DNA of 64,000 nt from Paenibacillus xylanilyticus (GTDB lineage Bacteria > Bacillota > Bacilli > Paenibacillales > Paenibacillaceae). The stretch covers positions 15,001 through 79,000 of the forward strand of contig NZ_CP044310.1 of the NCBI RefSeq assembly GCF_009664365.1, given 5' to 3'. A program made the position numbers and the translations under genes. Positions 1-9,821 of the stretch are shown in pieces (the first letter of the stretch is position 1; each line of letters starts with the position of its first letter). Under the pieces are notes generated by a model. That model saw nothing but the letters and a program-made list of their open reading frames with translations. It was not told the DNA's origin and searched no databases.

Positions 1-1963
<1,963 letters not shown>

Positions 1964-2037
1964 AATTGCAGGTTTTAGTCGCAAGTTTCGTTTCGGATCT
2001 AGTTTTCAGAGAATGATCTCTGAGTATAGCAGCATCG

Positions 2038-2154
2038 TTTGGTGGCGATGGCGGAGGGGTTCCACACGTACCCATCCCGAACACGACCGTTAAGCCCTCT
2101 AGCGCCGATGGTACTTGGACCGAAGGGTCCTGGGAGAGTAGGACGCTGCCAAGC
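2038..2154 (+). rRNA. rrf: 5S ribosomal RNA
   Basis: A 117-nt segment starts TTTGGTGGCGATGGCGGAGG and ends GGACGCTGCCAAGC, the typical Firmicute 5S ends that pair as helix I. It lies 75 nt after the 23S end with no tRNA between or after. A terminator hairpin follows directly. Confidence 0.97.
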
Positions 2155-2158
2155 AAAG

Positions 2159-2193
2159 AACCACTGCCGAAGATACTCGGTGGTGGTTTTTAT
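2159..2193 (+). terminator. rRNA operon terminator
   Basis: A 12-bp stem (AACCACTGCCGA / TCGGTGGTGGTT, one wobble pair) with a short loop is followed by a T-rich run. It ends the rRNA operon. Confidence 0.9.
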
Positions 2194-2355
2194 TTGTTTT
2201 TAAAGCTGTATTAAGCGAATGCAAGCGTCATCAGAAGGTAACAGTATTGTTACAGAATATAAGTAGGAAATCAGTATAATAGGACTATGTTAAATATGCT
2301 AAAAGTACCTGACCACAGAGCTGTGAAATGTGCAGCTGTGAAAAGGAGGGTGTGT

Positions 2356-2796
2356 GTGTTAAGTTGGCGGAGACTTGGGCTTTATTCATTTCTTATGATT
2401 GGTTTGTTGGGTGTGCTTACAGGATGCGGTGATGCTGGACCTTCCTGGACTTCATATGAAGGCGCAGTCAACGAGAAGAGTTTCCCTGTACCGAAAGTAG
2501 CGAATAAATCGGACCAATCCGGAAACAATTCGGAGATGGACTATGTTCGATATACATTGTCTGGTATTAGTGAAAGTACCAGCTTGCCTGAAGTATATCT
2601 AGACGAGATTAAAAGCTGGGGCTGGACGGAGACACAAGCCAAGAGTACATCAAATACCTCAAACTCTCTTCGTGTGTTTGCTAAAGAGGGGCATATTGTG
2701 CATCTAGCTGTACATGATGGATTCTTTACGCTAATGGTACCTCGGAATGATACTGCGACAACAACGGTGAAATCCCTTGCTGACGATGAAGAGTAA
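2356..2796 (+). CDS. putative lipoprotein, function unknown
   Basis: The protein has 146 residues if it starts at GTG 2356. That start has a strong ribosome site (AAAGGAGGG, 2342-2350) just upstream, and it yields a textbook lipoprotein signal: basic residues 5-6, a hydrophobic stretch 7-22 and lipobox LTGC with the acceptor Cys at residue 24. An upstream ATG at 2287 would place an unlikely 23-residue extension before the signal. The mature part is polar, has no cysteine pair and no domain I recognise. It is probably anchored on the outer face of the membrane. It stands alone between the rRNA operon and a terminator at 2840. The gene is lineage-specific relative to the B. subtilis order. Confidence 0.8.
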   Translation: MLSWRRLGLYSFLMIGLLGVLTGCGDAGPSWTSYEGAVNEKSFPVPKVANKSDQSGNNSEMDYVRYTLSGISESTSLPEVYLDEIKSWGWTETQAKSTSNTSNSLRVFAKEGHIVHLAVHDGFFTLMVPRNDTATTTVKSLADDEE

Positions 2797-2839
2797 GAGT
2801 ACGGTTTGTTTTGTAACATTGTAATGTTCAGACGATACA

Positions 2840-2869
2840 AGTTCCCGTAAGTCTACGGGGGCTTTTTTT
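2840..2869 (+). terminator. terminator after lipoprotein gene
   Basis: A 10-bp stem (AGTTCCCGTA / TACGGGGGCT, with G-T pairs) and 4-nt loop is followed by seven T. Confidence 0.85.
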
Positions 2870-3221
2870 ATTTCAGGAAGAGGAGATACTGTACGTTGCT
2901 GTAGGAGTCTAATGGATTCCTTTCTAGAACCTGGCCTAAGATAAGATGCGTTGAGCTTCATAAGCTGCCTAGTTACTGCACGTACTCCATGGGCTCCATG
3001 GAAGTCGATACTCCTATATAAGAGGGAGGATCATAAAGCAGCATTTATGAGCTTGTACGGATCTCAGTTATGGGAGAGCAAGACACTAGATAATGCGTAA
3101 AGACATGAACTGAGAATAGGTTTGCGGCGAAGAGAAGTAGGTATACTGCTTAATGGGGTACCGTTTAAACGGCTACAATGTCTGATCAATAGGTAGAGGA
3201 TAGAAACGGGAATAAAATATG

Positions 3222-3305
3222 TGGGGATAACCTTGATAGCTTGTACCCATGCTGTGGATAAAAGGAAGGTAACCTAGAACGAACAAGGTTATCCACAGTG
3301 GATAA
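3222..3305. promoter_or_regulatory. cluster of four DnaA boxes
   Basis: The consensus DnaA box is TTATCCACA. Two perfect copies occur: 3253-3261 (reverse orientation) and 3289-3297 (forward). Two copies with one mismatch occur at 3222-3230 (TGGGGATAA) and 3297-3305 (AGTGGATAA), both reverse. The last two boxes face each other and share one base inside the 3278-3316 inverted repeat. DnaA-box clusters away from oriC that restrain initiation are known in B. subtilis; that this one does the same is inference. Confidence 0.7.
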
Positions 3306-3316
3306 CCTTGTTCGTT
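3278..3316. repeat. perfect 19-bp inverted repeat with 1-nt centre
   Basis: The arm AACGAACAAGGTTATCCAC (3278-3296) is followed by a single A and then its exact reverse complement (3298-3316). There is no T-run, so it does not look like a terminator, and the 1-nt centre argues for a protein-binding dyad in duplex DNA. The inner part carries two head-to-head DnaA boxes. The segment GGATAACCTTG is repeated upstream at about 3225-3235. Confidence 0.9.
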
Positions 3317-3440
3317 GTTAAAGAGTAGGAGAATGCTCGATGGCTTACGAAGATCATAGTTCATTTTCTAAGTCAAGTTGGGAGCATGTTTTATGTATAG
3401 CACTCGTGCATATTACTTTTTCATAAAAGAGGTAAAGACG

Positions 3441-3965
3441 TTATTGCAGATAGTACGAAACGTCCTCTTCATTTAGTTTAATTAATCCGTCTTTGCGTTC
3501 ACGTGAGAGAATCATAACCACGTACAGACGAGGGAAGAGCAGCCACAGATGCCAGAAAATCAGTGATAGCGTGAAGGACAGCGGAGACCAGATCAAGCAA
3601 ACCGTAATGATACATAGTCCAATCCAGCTCATGTTCAAATGTACTCTGACAAACATACGGTAGCTAAAGTGCTGATCCGGAATATAACCTAGCCAAGGCA
3701 TGTGGAAGTTCCAGCGCCAGCGTTTGGCATAAGAGGCACGAACCAGAAGCAATACGGTTCTGGCAATGACGTAATGAATCCATAGGGTGATCGGCCCTGC
3801 CAGCAGAAAAAAGAAGAGGCCGGTCCAGGAGAATGCCAGTAAATTAAAGAAGAGCATAATGATAGGCAAGCTCAGATAGCTGTAGATGACACTGCGGGCA
3901 ATAGCCTTTTTTTTCAGAAGCCGGTATTGATAAAATGTAGCTTTATTCTCCGGTTCAGCGGTCAT
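3441..3965 (-). CDS. integral membrane protein, function unknown
   Basis: The protein has 174 residues. A ribosome site (AAGGAGG on the - strand, about 12 nt before the ATG) supports the start. Roughly four hydrophobic segments are visible at residues 25-45, 47-75, 110-128 and 130-150, with charged loops and a polar C-terminal tail ending EEDVSYYLQ. Aromatic residues are frequent. I recognise no family. It is one of only three genes on this strand and lies between the rRNA operon and csfB, where B. subtilis has no such gene. Confidence 0.75.
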   Translation of the reverse strand: MTAEPENKATFYQYRLLKKKAIARSVIYSYLSLPIIMLFFNLLAFSWTGLFFFLLAGPITLWIHYVIARTVLLLVRASYAKRWRWNFHMPWLGYIPDQHFSYRMFVRVHLNMSWIGLCIITVCLIWSPLSFTLSLIFWHLWLLFPRLYVVMILSRERKDGLIKLNEEDVSYYLQ

Positions 3966-4419
3966 ACGATTACAAATCCTCCTTCTGGGATCACGTTTCG
4001 GGTGTGGACGTATGCTTTTACGTTGTTGTCATGCAAATGATCCATATGCGTATAGGAACCTTGGAAGCGCTATAGGGATGATGTACAAGTTTAGGAGTAG
4101 GAGACCTCATACAAGTATATCCACGAACATCCTGGCTGTCAGGTTCTGATGTATTATATATCGGCTGAAAATCAAAGTTTTTTTAAGATTATAGAATATT
4201 AGTTTTTAGTCATAAGAGGGAGGATATAACCATACGGGAAGCATCCGTGCAGAAAAGTACGAGCGGTATGCGATTTGTTGAACTTTTGAATCGGTACAGA
4301 CACCCAATGGGGGGTGGGCGAATATATATATTTTACAGAAAGAAAGCACTATGAAAAGGTTTAAAATAATAGAAACTGTGCAATACTGATAGTAAACGTA
4401 AAACAAGGTGGGATGGTTG
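3966..4419. other. intergenic region between divergent genes
   Basis: AT-rich DNA separates the - strand membrane gene from csfB. The only signals I can support are the ribosome site of the membrane gene (3978-3984, - strand) and the candidate sigma-F promoter of csfB (4359-4388). No convincing vegetative promoter was found for the membrane gene. Confidence 0.5.
4359..4388 (+). promoter_or_regulatory. candidate sigma-F promoter of csfB
   Basis: GTTTA (4359-4363) matches the sigma-F -35 consensus GYWTA. After a 15-nt spacer, TGCAATACTG (4379-4388) matches most of the -10 consensus GGNRANANTW. csfB is sigma-F dependent in B. subtilis, which fits. The two mismatches in the -10 keep this tentative. 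Confidence 0.5.
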
Positions 4420-4605
4420 ATGGAAGAACATACCGAACACACATGTATTATCTGCGAACAGAAAAAAAGAGAAGGCATTTTTATTGTATCTGAATTTATA
4501 TGCGATGCTTGCGAAGCAGAGATGGTTCATACTGATGCACAGGATGCCAAATACAATTATTTTATACACCAAATGAAACAGATTTGGGTGCAAAAAAACG
4601 CATAA
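4420..4605 (+). CDS. csfB: anti-sigma-G factor Gin
   Basis: A 61-residue protein of the Gin/CsfB family. In B. subtilis Gin is made in the forespore under sigma-F and blocks sigma-G (and sigma-E) until engulfment is complete. The family's zinc-binding knuckles are seen as C9-x2-C12 and C28-x2-C31, followed by an acidic and aromatic helix. ATG 4420 is preferred because AAGGTGGG (4405-4412) lies 7 nt upstream; GTG 4408 overlaps that ribosome site. Its position just after an rRNA operon matches B. subtilis rrnA-csfB. The neighbours xpaC and yaaN are absent. Confidence 0.9.
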   Translation: MEEHTEHTCIICEQKKREGIFIVSEFICDACEAEMVHTDAQDAKYNYFIHQMKQIWVQKNA

Positions 4606-4644
4606 TGACCATAAGCCGAAATATCCATTGATGTAGGTGTATTC

Positions 4645-4666
4645 AGGGGCCCATAGGGCCTTTTTC
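4645..4666 (+). terminator. terminator after csfB
   Basis: The stem AGGGGCCC / GGGCCTTT has a 3-nt loop and runs into a T-tract. It is short but GC-rich in its core. Confidence 0.6.
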
Positions 4667-4887
4667 TGTTTTATATAGGGGATTATAGAACAGAGGATCA
4701 GGAAGAGCCGTGGATTCGGCAAAAAGACTGATATAATAAAAATGAGGAGCAGAAGAAGAGTAATCTTGTGCTTTTCACTGAATACCTAATTGAGAGAGGG
4801 ACAGTTCGCAAAAGAGCCATTATTATAATAGGAAGTTAAAGAGCAAATGTGAATCCAAATTTAATGATTATATAGGAAGGTAATTCT

Positions 4888-6567
4888 ATGAAATACAAAC
4901 CATATCATGCTCCTTTGTACGAGGCTCTGCTTCATTACCAGGATTCGGGGAATCGTTCTTTTCATGTGCCTGGGCATAAGAATGGACAAGCTTATCGAGG
5001 TTTAATGAATCCAGAAAATAGGAAGCAGCACGAAAGTTCTGATGTTATGCCAACGGAGGCCTTTCTGGACATGATGCAGTTGGATGTAACGGAAATAACC
5101 GGTACGGATGATCTGCATCATCCAGAAGGGGTGATTCTGGGAGCTCAACAGCTGGCTGCTGATTGTTTTGGTGCGGAGGAGAGCTTCTTTCTTGTGGGCG
5201 GCAGTACGGCTGGTAATTTGGCTATGCTGCTTACAGTGTGTGATGAGCCACAAAGTATCGTGCTTGTCCAACGTAATGTACATAAATCAGTCATTCATGG
5301 TCTGATGCTTGCTGGCGCCAGAGCTGTATTTCTGGAGCCGCATGTTGATCCATCCAGCGGACTTGCCGTTATGCCGTCGGCACAGACGGTTAAGGCTGCT
5401 GTCCAGGCATATCCTGAGGCAAAGGGGGTACTTGTTACTTTGCCGAATTATTACGGCATGGGCGCTGATCTGACGCCTATAGCCGACATATGCCACGCTG
5501 CTGGCATGCCACTGCTCGTGGATGAAGCGCATGGCGCGCATTATGGACAGCATCCAGAGCTGCCTGCTTCAGCCCTGTCATGCGGAGCGGACGGGGTGGT
5601 GCAGTCGACCCATAAGATGCTGTCTGCCTTCACCATGGGAGCCATGCTGCACATTCAGGGACCGTTGTTGAATCGGTCCCTGCTGAGGCAGCGCCTGGCC
5701 ATGGTGCAGAGCTCAAGCCCATCATACCCTGTGATGGCTTCGCTTGATCTTGCGCGCCGGCTGCTGCAAGTGCAGGGCGCAGACACCTTCACGGCGGGGC
5801 TTGCCGCCGTGGATGCCTTCAAGCGCGGCCTTGCAGAGCTGCCGCGCTTGAAGCTGCTGCAGCCTGTGCAGGCGCTGCAGCAAGAGCCGCCAGCCGAGGC
5901 AGAGCCGGCTGCTGGCGGTAAACAGGCCGCCGATGCATCGGGGCGGCCCACAGCACCTACCGCGGCGGCGATGGCATCTGCCGCGGGCTATACCGCTCAG
6001 GACCCGTTCAAAGCCGTCATATATGACGGGGCGGGGGTACTGAGCGGTTATGGGCTGCAGCAGCAGCTGGAAGCATACGGCTGCGTGCCCGAGATGAGCG
6101 ACGAACGGTACGTCGTCCTGCTCTTCAGCCTTGGCTCAACGTTAAGTGACGCTGAGCACCTGCTGCATGCGTTAGAGCACATTAGTCAGGCTAATGAGAA
6201 TGAGCTTAGGCAAGGCTTGAATGAGTCATCAGCGCAAGCTGCGAAGAAGGCAGTTCACTATATTTCCACGTGGAACAATTTACAAGATACGTCCGTGGAG
6301 ACCGTCTCAGAGCCTATTTCGTTTTCCTTGCAATCTATATCAGAAAAAGATACAGCAGAAGTTAAACTGGAACACTGTGCAGGCTATCGATCCGCTGAGA
6401 TGATTATTCCTTATCCTCCTGGAATCCCAATTCTATATGCCGGGGAACGAATAAGTCCTGCTGCAGTAAAACGTATACAGCTTCTGAGGGACGAAGGTGC
6501 GAGGTTTCATGGCGCAGCGGATGGTACTCTTCGATCATTGAAGATCATAAAGGAAGGGCAGAAGTGA
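4888..6567 (+). CDS. Orn/Lys/Arg decarboxylase family protein (YaaO-like)
   Basis: A 559-residue PLP-dependent fold-type I decarboxylase-like protein, probably cytosolic and acting on a basic amino acid; the substrate cannot be read from sequence. The N-terminus has the family's FHVPGHK motif. D212-E-A-H-G-A-H and S-T-H242-K243 form the PLP pocket, with K243 the Schiff-base lysine. The family C-terminal domain ends near RFHGAADG. It is about 80 residues longer than B. subtilis YaaO. The extra length is an Ala/Pro/Gln-rich, GC-rich segment (about residues 325-370, nt 5860-6000) between the large domain and the tail. ATG 4888 follows GGAAGG. It sits before tmk as yaaO does in B. subtilis, but lrgAB intervenes. 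Confidence 0.9.
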   Translation: MKYKPYHAPLYEALLHYQDSGNRSFHVPGHKNGQAYRGLMNPENRKQHESSDVMPTEAFLDMMQLDVTEITGTDDLHHPEGVILGAQQLAADCFGAEESFFLVGGSTAGNLAMLLTVCDEPQSIVLVQRNVHKSVIHGLMLAGARAVFLEPHVDPSSGLAVMPSAQTVKAAVQAYPEAKGVLVTLPNYYGMGADLTPIADICHAAGMPLLVDEAHGAHYGQHPELPASALSCGADGVVQSTHKMLSAFTMGAMLHIQGPLLNRSLLRQRLAMVQSSSPSYPVMASLDLARRLLQVQGADTFTAGLAAVDAFKRGLAELPRLKLLQPVQALQQEPPAEAEPAAGGKQAADASGRPTAPTAAAMASAAGYTAQDPFKAVIYDGAGVLSGYGLQQQLEAYGCVPEMSDERYVVLLFSLGSTLSDAEHLLHALEHISQANENELRQGLNESSAQAAKKAVHYISTWNNLQDTSVETVSEPISFSLQSISEKDTAEVKLEHCAGYRSAEMIIPYPPGIPILYAGERISPAAVKRIQLLRDEGARFHGAADGTLRSLKIIKEGQK

Positions 6568-6589
6568 AGTTAAACCAAAAAGTGTGGGG

Positions 6590-6692
6590 ATGATACTTAC
6601 TACTCATTACGTACTCACTAACTTTATTCACTAACTCTTTCTTTCATTAACTCATCACTCAATCATTCTATTATTCGTAACATCTAAGACAT
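6590..6692 (+). promoter_or_regulatory. G-poor, pyrimidine-rich leader before lrgA
   Basis: Between yaaO and lrgA lies an almost G-free stretch with imperfect repeats of ACTCAYTAACT-like units. It cannot fold strongly. Such C/T-rich unpaired RNA is what Rho binds, so a rut-like role is possible, but this is inference. Confidence 0.35.
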
Positions 6693-6729
6693 CATGTGCG
6701 GTCTGAACATAAGAAAGAAGGGAATTATT

Positions 6730-7152
6730 TTGGATATTCCGATAAAGAAATATACAGGAATAGTCCTGCAAGTCATGTTAATGTATGGCTTTTATTGGAT
6801 AGGAACCTGGATACAGTCTATATTACATCTACCTTTAACAGGCAGCATTGTGGGCATGCTGCTATTGTTCATGGTCATTCAAATGGGTTGGATCAGAATC
6901 AGCTGGGGAAATGAAGGTTCATCCTGGCTCCAGTCCAATCTGCAGTTATTGTTTATCCCACCTACGGTAGGCATCATTAATCACTTTGATTTTTTTACTG
7001 CAAGTACAATCCTGCTTGTGTTGGGATTGATCCTCAGTACCCTAATCACTTGCTTGCTATCTGCCAAAATTGGTGAGTGGCTCATGACGTGGATAAGATC
7101 GCATCGAGACAAGAAGGAGGCGATCCCATGTCAGCATTCATCATCGGAATAG
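6730..7152 (+). CDS. lrgA: LrgA/CidA-family holin-like protein
   Basis: About 140 residues with four hydrophobic segments. The LPLTGSIVGMLLLF core is characteristic of the CidA/LrgA family, which controls murein hydrolase activity and cell lysis and is also linked to pyruvate uptake. TTG 6730 is preferred because AAGGG (6718-6722) lies 7 nt upstream and the alternative ATG 6694 has no ribosome site. It overlaps lrgB by 25 nt, so the two are cotranslated. The pair stands where B. subtilis has no such genes. Confidence 0.88.
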   Translation: MDIPIKKYTGIVLQVMLMYGFYWIGTWIQSILHLPLTGSIVGMLLLFMVIQMGWIRISWGNEGSSWLQSNLQLLFIPPTVGIINHFDFFTASTILLVLGLILSTLITCLLSAKIGEWLMTWIRSHRDKKEAIPCQHSSSE

Positions 7153-7820
7153 CTATGATTGCTCTGACTGTGGCCTTGTATATCCCGGCGACTCGTTTAT
7201 ATAAGCGGATAAAGTGGCCTATTCTCATGCCAGTACTCACAACAACGGCAGTCATTGTAGTCATTCTGCTTATTACAGGAATTAAACTGGATACCTATAT
7301 GCTGGGTGGCAAATGGATACAGGATCTTCTGGGGCCTGCGGTCGTTTCCTTAGCCTTCCCTTTATCCAAACACATGGATGTGCTGAAACGGAACGTCATT
7401 CCCATTCTGGGTGGTACGCTTGGAGGAAGCATCGTAGGGATGTTTACCGGAGCATCGGTAGCTCTGCTGCTTGGTTACCCCAAAGATATCGTGATCGCCT
7501 TACTGCCAAAGTCAGTCACTACACCTGTTGCCATCCAGTTGGCAGATCAGGCAGGAGGCAATGCTTCATTTACGTCCTTATTTGTAATGATTGCCGGTTT
7601 TTCGGGGATTTTACTTGGGCCGCTGATGATGAAATGGATTCGAATAAAGGATAATAGTGCCTATGGCATTGGACTCGGTTCAGCTTCTCATGCACTTGGT
7701 ATGGCCAGATCTTTTGAATATGGCGAGAATGCTGTAGCATTAAGCTCCGTCTCCATGATTGTCAGTGCGATAGCCGGATCATTGTTCCTTCCCTTATGGG
7801 TATCCATTATCTATGGTTGA
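7128..7820 (+). CDS. lrgB: LrgB/CidB-family membrane protein
   Basis: A 230-residue polytopic membrane protein, the usual partner of LrgA. Family signatures include LGPAVVSLAFPL, PKSVTTPVAIQL and the C-terminal SHALGMARSFEYGENAVALSS. ATG 7128 is chosen because AAGGAGG (7114-7120) lies 7 nt upstream; the longer frame from 7077 would add 17 residues without a site. It probably works with LrgA in controlling autolysis or export of small metabolites. No regulator of the LytSR or CidR type is nearby. Confidence 0.9.
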   Translation: MSAFIIGIAMIALTVALYIPATRLYKRIKWPILMPVLTTTAVIVVILLITGIKLDTYMLGGKWIQDLLGPAVVSLAFPLSKHMDVLKRNVIPILGGTLGGSIVGMFTGASVALLLGYPKDIVIALLPKSVTTPVAIQLADQAGGNASFTSLFVMIAGFSGILLGPLMMKWIRIKDNSAYGIGLGSASHALGMARSFEYGENAVALSSVSMIVSAIAGSLFLPLWVSIIYG

Positions 7821-7854
7821 CCGGTTATCTCTATTGAAAATATTGGCGGAATAG

Positions 7855-7883
7855 CTGACCGCTATCGCTTGATCATGTATAGT
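7855..7883 (+). promoter_or_regulatory. candidate sigma-A promoter of tmk operon
   Basis: CTGACC and TATAGT are separated by 17 nt. The site lies 165 nt before tmk and after the end of lrgB, where a new operon would be expected to start. Confidence 0.45.
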
Positions 7884-8047
7884 ATTATAGTAAGAAGCTT
7901 GTACAATATGGCCCAAGCGACGATACCATGATCATGAACATACACCTCTGGGCGTGTCATTTCATAATCTGAAGTAGAAAGATCAGAGCCATATAACATT
8001 CACAGCAGAGTAAGATGCCATTATCGACATAGAAAGCAGGGAAGCAT

Positions 8048-8695
8048 ATGCAGGGCAGAGGTAAATTCATTACGTTGGAGGGGGGAGAAGGGTCCGGTAA
8101 AACGACGATGATCAGCAGATTGGGTTCTTACTTCGAGGAACAGGGTATACCTTACGTAGTTACTCGGGAACCTGGCGGGATCGAGATCGCGGAGAAAATA
8201 CGTGCTATTATCCTTGACCCTCTCCATACGGCAATGGATGCGCGTACCGAAGCACTGCTCTATGCAGCTGCACGCAGCCAGCATTTAGCCGAGAAAGTGG
8301 AACCGGCGCTCAAGGAAGGCAAGACGGTCATCTGCGACCGCTTTGTCGACAGCAGTCTGGCATATCAAGGTTATGCACGCGGGCTCGGAATAGAGAATGT
8401 CTGGGCCATTAACCGGTTCGCAATAGGTGAGCTCATGCCGGATGTTACACTATATCTGGACATCGAGCCTGAAGCAGGTCTTGCCCGGATCGATGCCCAC
8501 GATGGACGTGAGGTAAACCGTCTCGATCTAGAGAGTCTGGAATTCCATCGTAAGGTTAGGGAAGGGTACTTCCTTTTAAAGGAACAATTCCCGGAACGAA
8601 TCCAGGTTATTGATGCTTCCAGACAGCCTGATGAAGTCGCAGCAGCATTGATTTTGTCGCTGGAGACAGGGATTTTGAAGGATTTTGGCGAGTAA
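8048..8695 (+). CDS. tmk: thymidylate kinase
   Basis: A 215-residue dTMP kinase: ATP + dTMP to ADP + dTDP, an essential step of dTTP supply in the cytosol. The P-loop is GGEGSGKT at residues 12-19. The family motif D97-R98-F followed by [11 protein letters not shown] binds the nucleotide. Length is normal. It begins the conserved tmk-darA-yaaR-holB-ricT-yabA block that links nucleotide supply, second-messenger sensing and replication. Confidence 0.97.
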   Translation: MQGRGKFITLEGGEGSGKTTMISRLGSYFEEQGIPYVVTREPGGIEIAEKIRAIILDPLHTAMDARTEALLYAAARSQHLAEKVEPALKEGKTVICDRFVDSSLAYQGYARGLGIENVWAINRFAIGELMPDVTLYLDIEPEAGLARIDAHDGREVNRLDLESLEFHRKVREGYFLLKEQFPERIQVIDASRQPDEVAAALILSLETGILKDFGE

Positions 8696-8739
8696 TTGTC
8701 TAATATATAGACAGGGCATTTCTAAGGTGCTTATTCTGA

Positions 8740-9084
<345 letters not shown>

Positions 9085-9172
9085 TCATGCGTTTTGTGTC
9101 TATGATGCAAAATGATTGCTAGTGTTCTTAGGCGACTTATATGCGTCCTTCCTGATAGCAGGAATCGGCGCT

Positions 9173-9225
9173 TTCCGTCCGAAATTAGGCCATCTTATGA
9201 AGGGAATGCTTTCTTTCGGGCGGAA
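9173..9225. repeat. long hairpin in darA-yaaR gap
   Basis: TTCCGTCCGAAA (9173-9184) pairs with TTTCGGGCGGAA (9214-9225), 12 bp with one wobble and a 29-nt loop. No T-run follows. The 284-nt gap between darA and yaaR otherwise holds only an unsupported frame (9116-9391). Confidence 0.6.
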
Positions 9226-9368
9226 GTTGATTACCAAGCAGGTTAATGGTGGCAAGTTTTATCTACCATTATATATAGAGACTCATACAAGGGTATCTTC
9301 CACGCACAGGCGCAGCGCGCACTGTGCTGATGGTCGATGGTCTACTATAATAGAAAGCGGGCATATCG

Positions 9369-9812
9369 ATGAAAATCAATCCTGGATTTAGACCGATGCA
9401 GAGCGGAATCAATTCTACTGACTCCAGTTCCAAACCGGTTCAATCCAAAAGCTTCTCTGACATGATGAACCACCAGGGCGAACGAGCCTCACAAGCCGAG
9501 CTTAACCGCCGACTAAGTGAAATTCAGATGCAGGGCGATCGCTTGGCTCGTTCCATGACGATTCGTGAACTGAAAGCATACAAGCAGCTTGTCAAAAGAT
9601 TTCTGGAAGAAACGGTTCGCCGGGGTGTATCCATGAAAGAGACCAGAGGATGGGATCGACGGGGCAGAGGCAAAAGATACAAGTTAATTGATGAAATCGA
9701 CTCTGCGCTGTTATCCATGGCTGATGAACTGCTCGAAACAGAAGAAGGTAAGATCACGTTATTACAACAAGTAGGAGAAATTCGGGGAATGCTTATTAAT
9801 TTAAGCTTCTGA
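9369..9812 (+). CDS. yaaR: YaaR family protein (DUF327)
   Basis: A 147-residue protein matching the YaaR family of unknown function. A disordered N-terminus of about 35 residues precedes a helical core with the conserved ETRGWDRRGRGKRYKLIDEID segment (conserved in its R-G-R-x-K-Y-K-L part). It has no membrane segment or catalytic motif. The family is restricted to this synteny block in spore formers, between darA and holB. The ribosome site GAAAGCGGG is weak. Its end is 9 nt from holB, suggesting cotranslation. Confidence 0.88.
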   Translation: MKINPGFRPMQSGINSTDSSSKPVQSKSFSDMMNHQGERASQAELNRRLSEIQMQGDRLARSMTIRELKAYKQLVKRFLEETVRRGVSMKETRGWDRRGRGKRYKLIDEIDSALLSMADELLETEEGKITLLQQVGEIRGMLINLSF

Positions 9813-9821
9813 GGAGGAAGT

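Larger units (their letters stand above)
2870..3440. other. gene-free stretch with DnaA-box cluster
   Basis: No reading frame here has a ribosome site. A 63-codon - strand frame (3173-3364) lacks one and lies over the DnaA boxes described separately. Apart from that cluster (3222-3316) I see no terminator, tRNA or protein signal. Confidence 0.7.

Noticed and set aside
3173..3364. 63-codon - strand frame
   Set aside because: No ribosome site and it covers the DnaA-box dyad.
9116..9391. 91-codon frame between darA and yaaR
   Set aside because: No ribosome site, atypical composition, overlaps the yaaR start and a hairpin.
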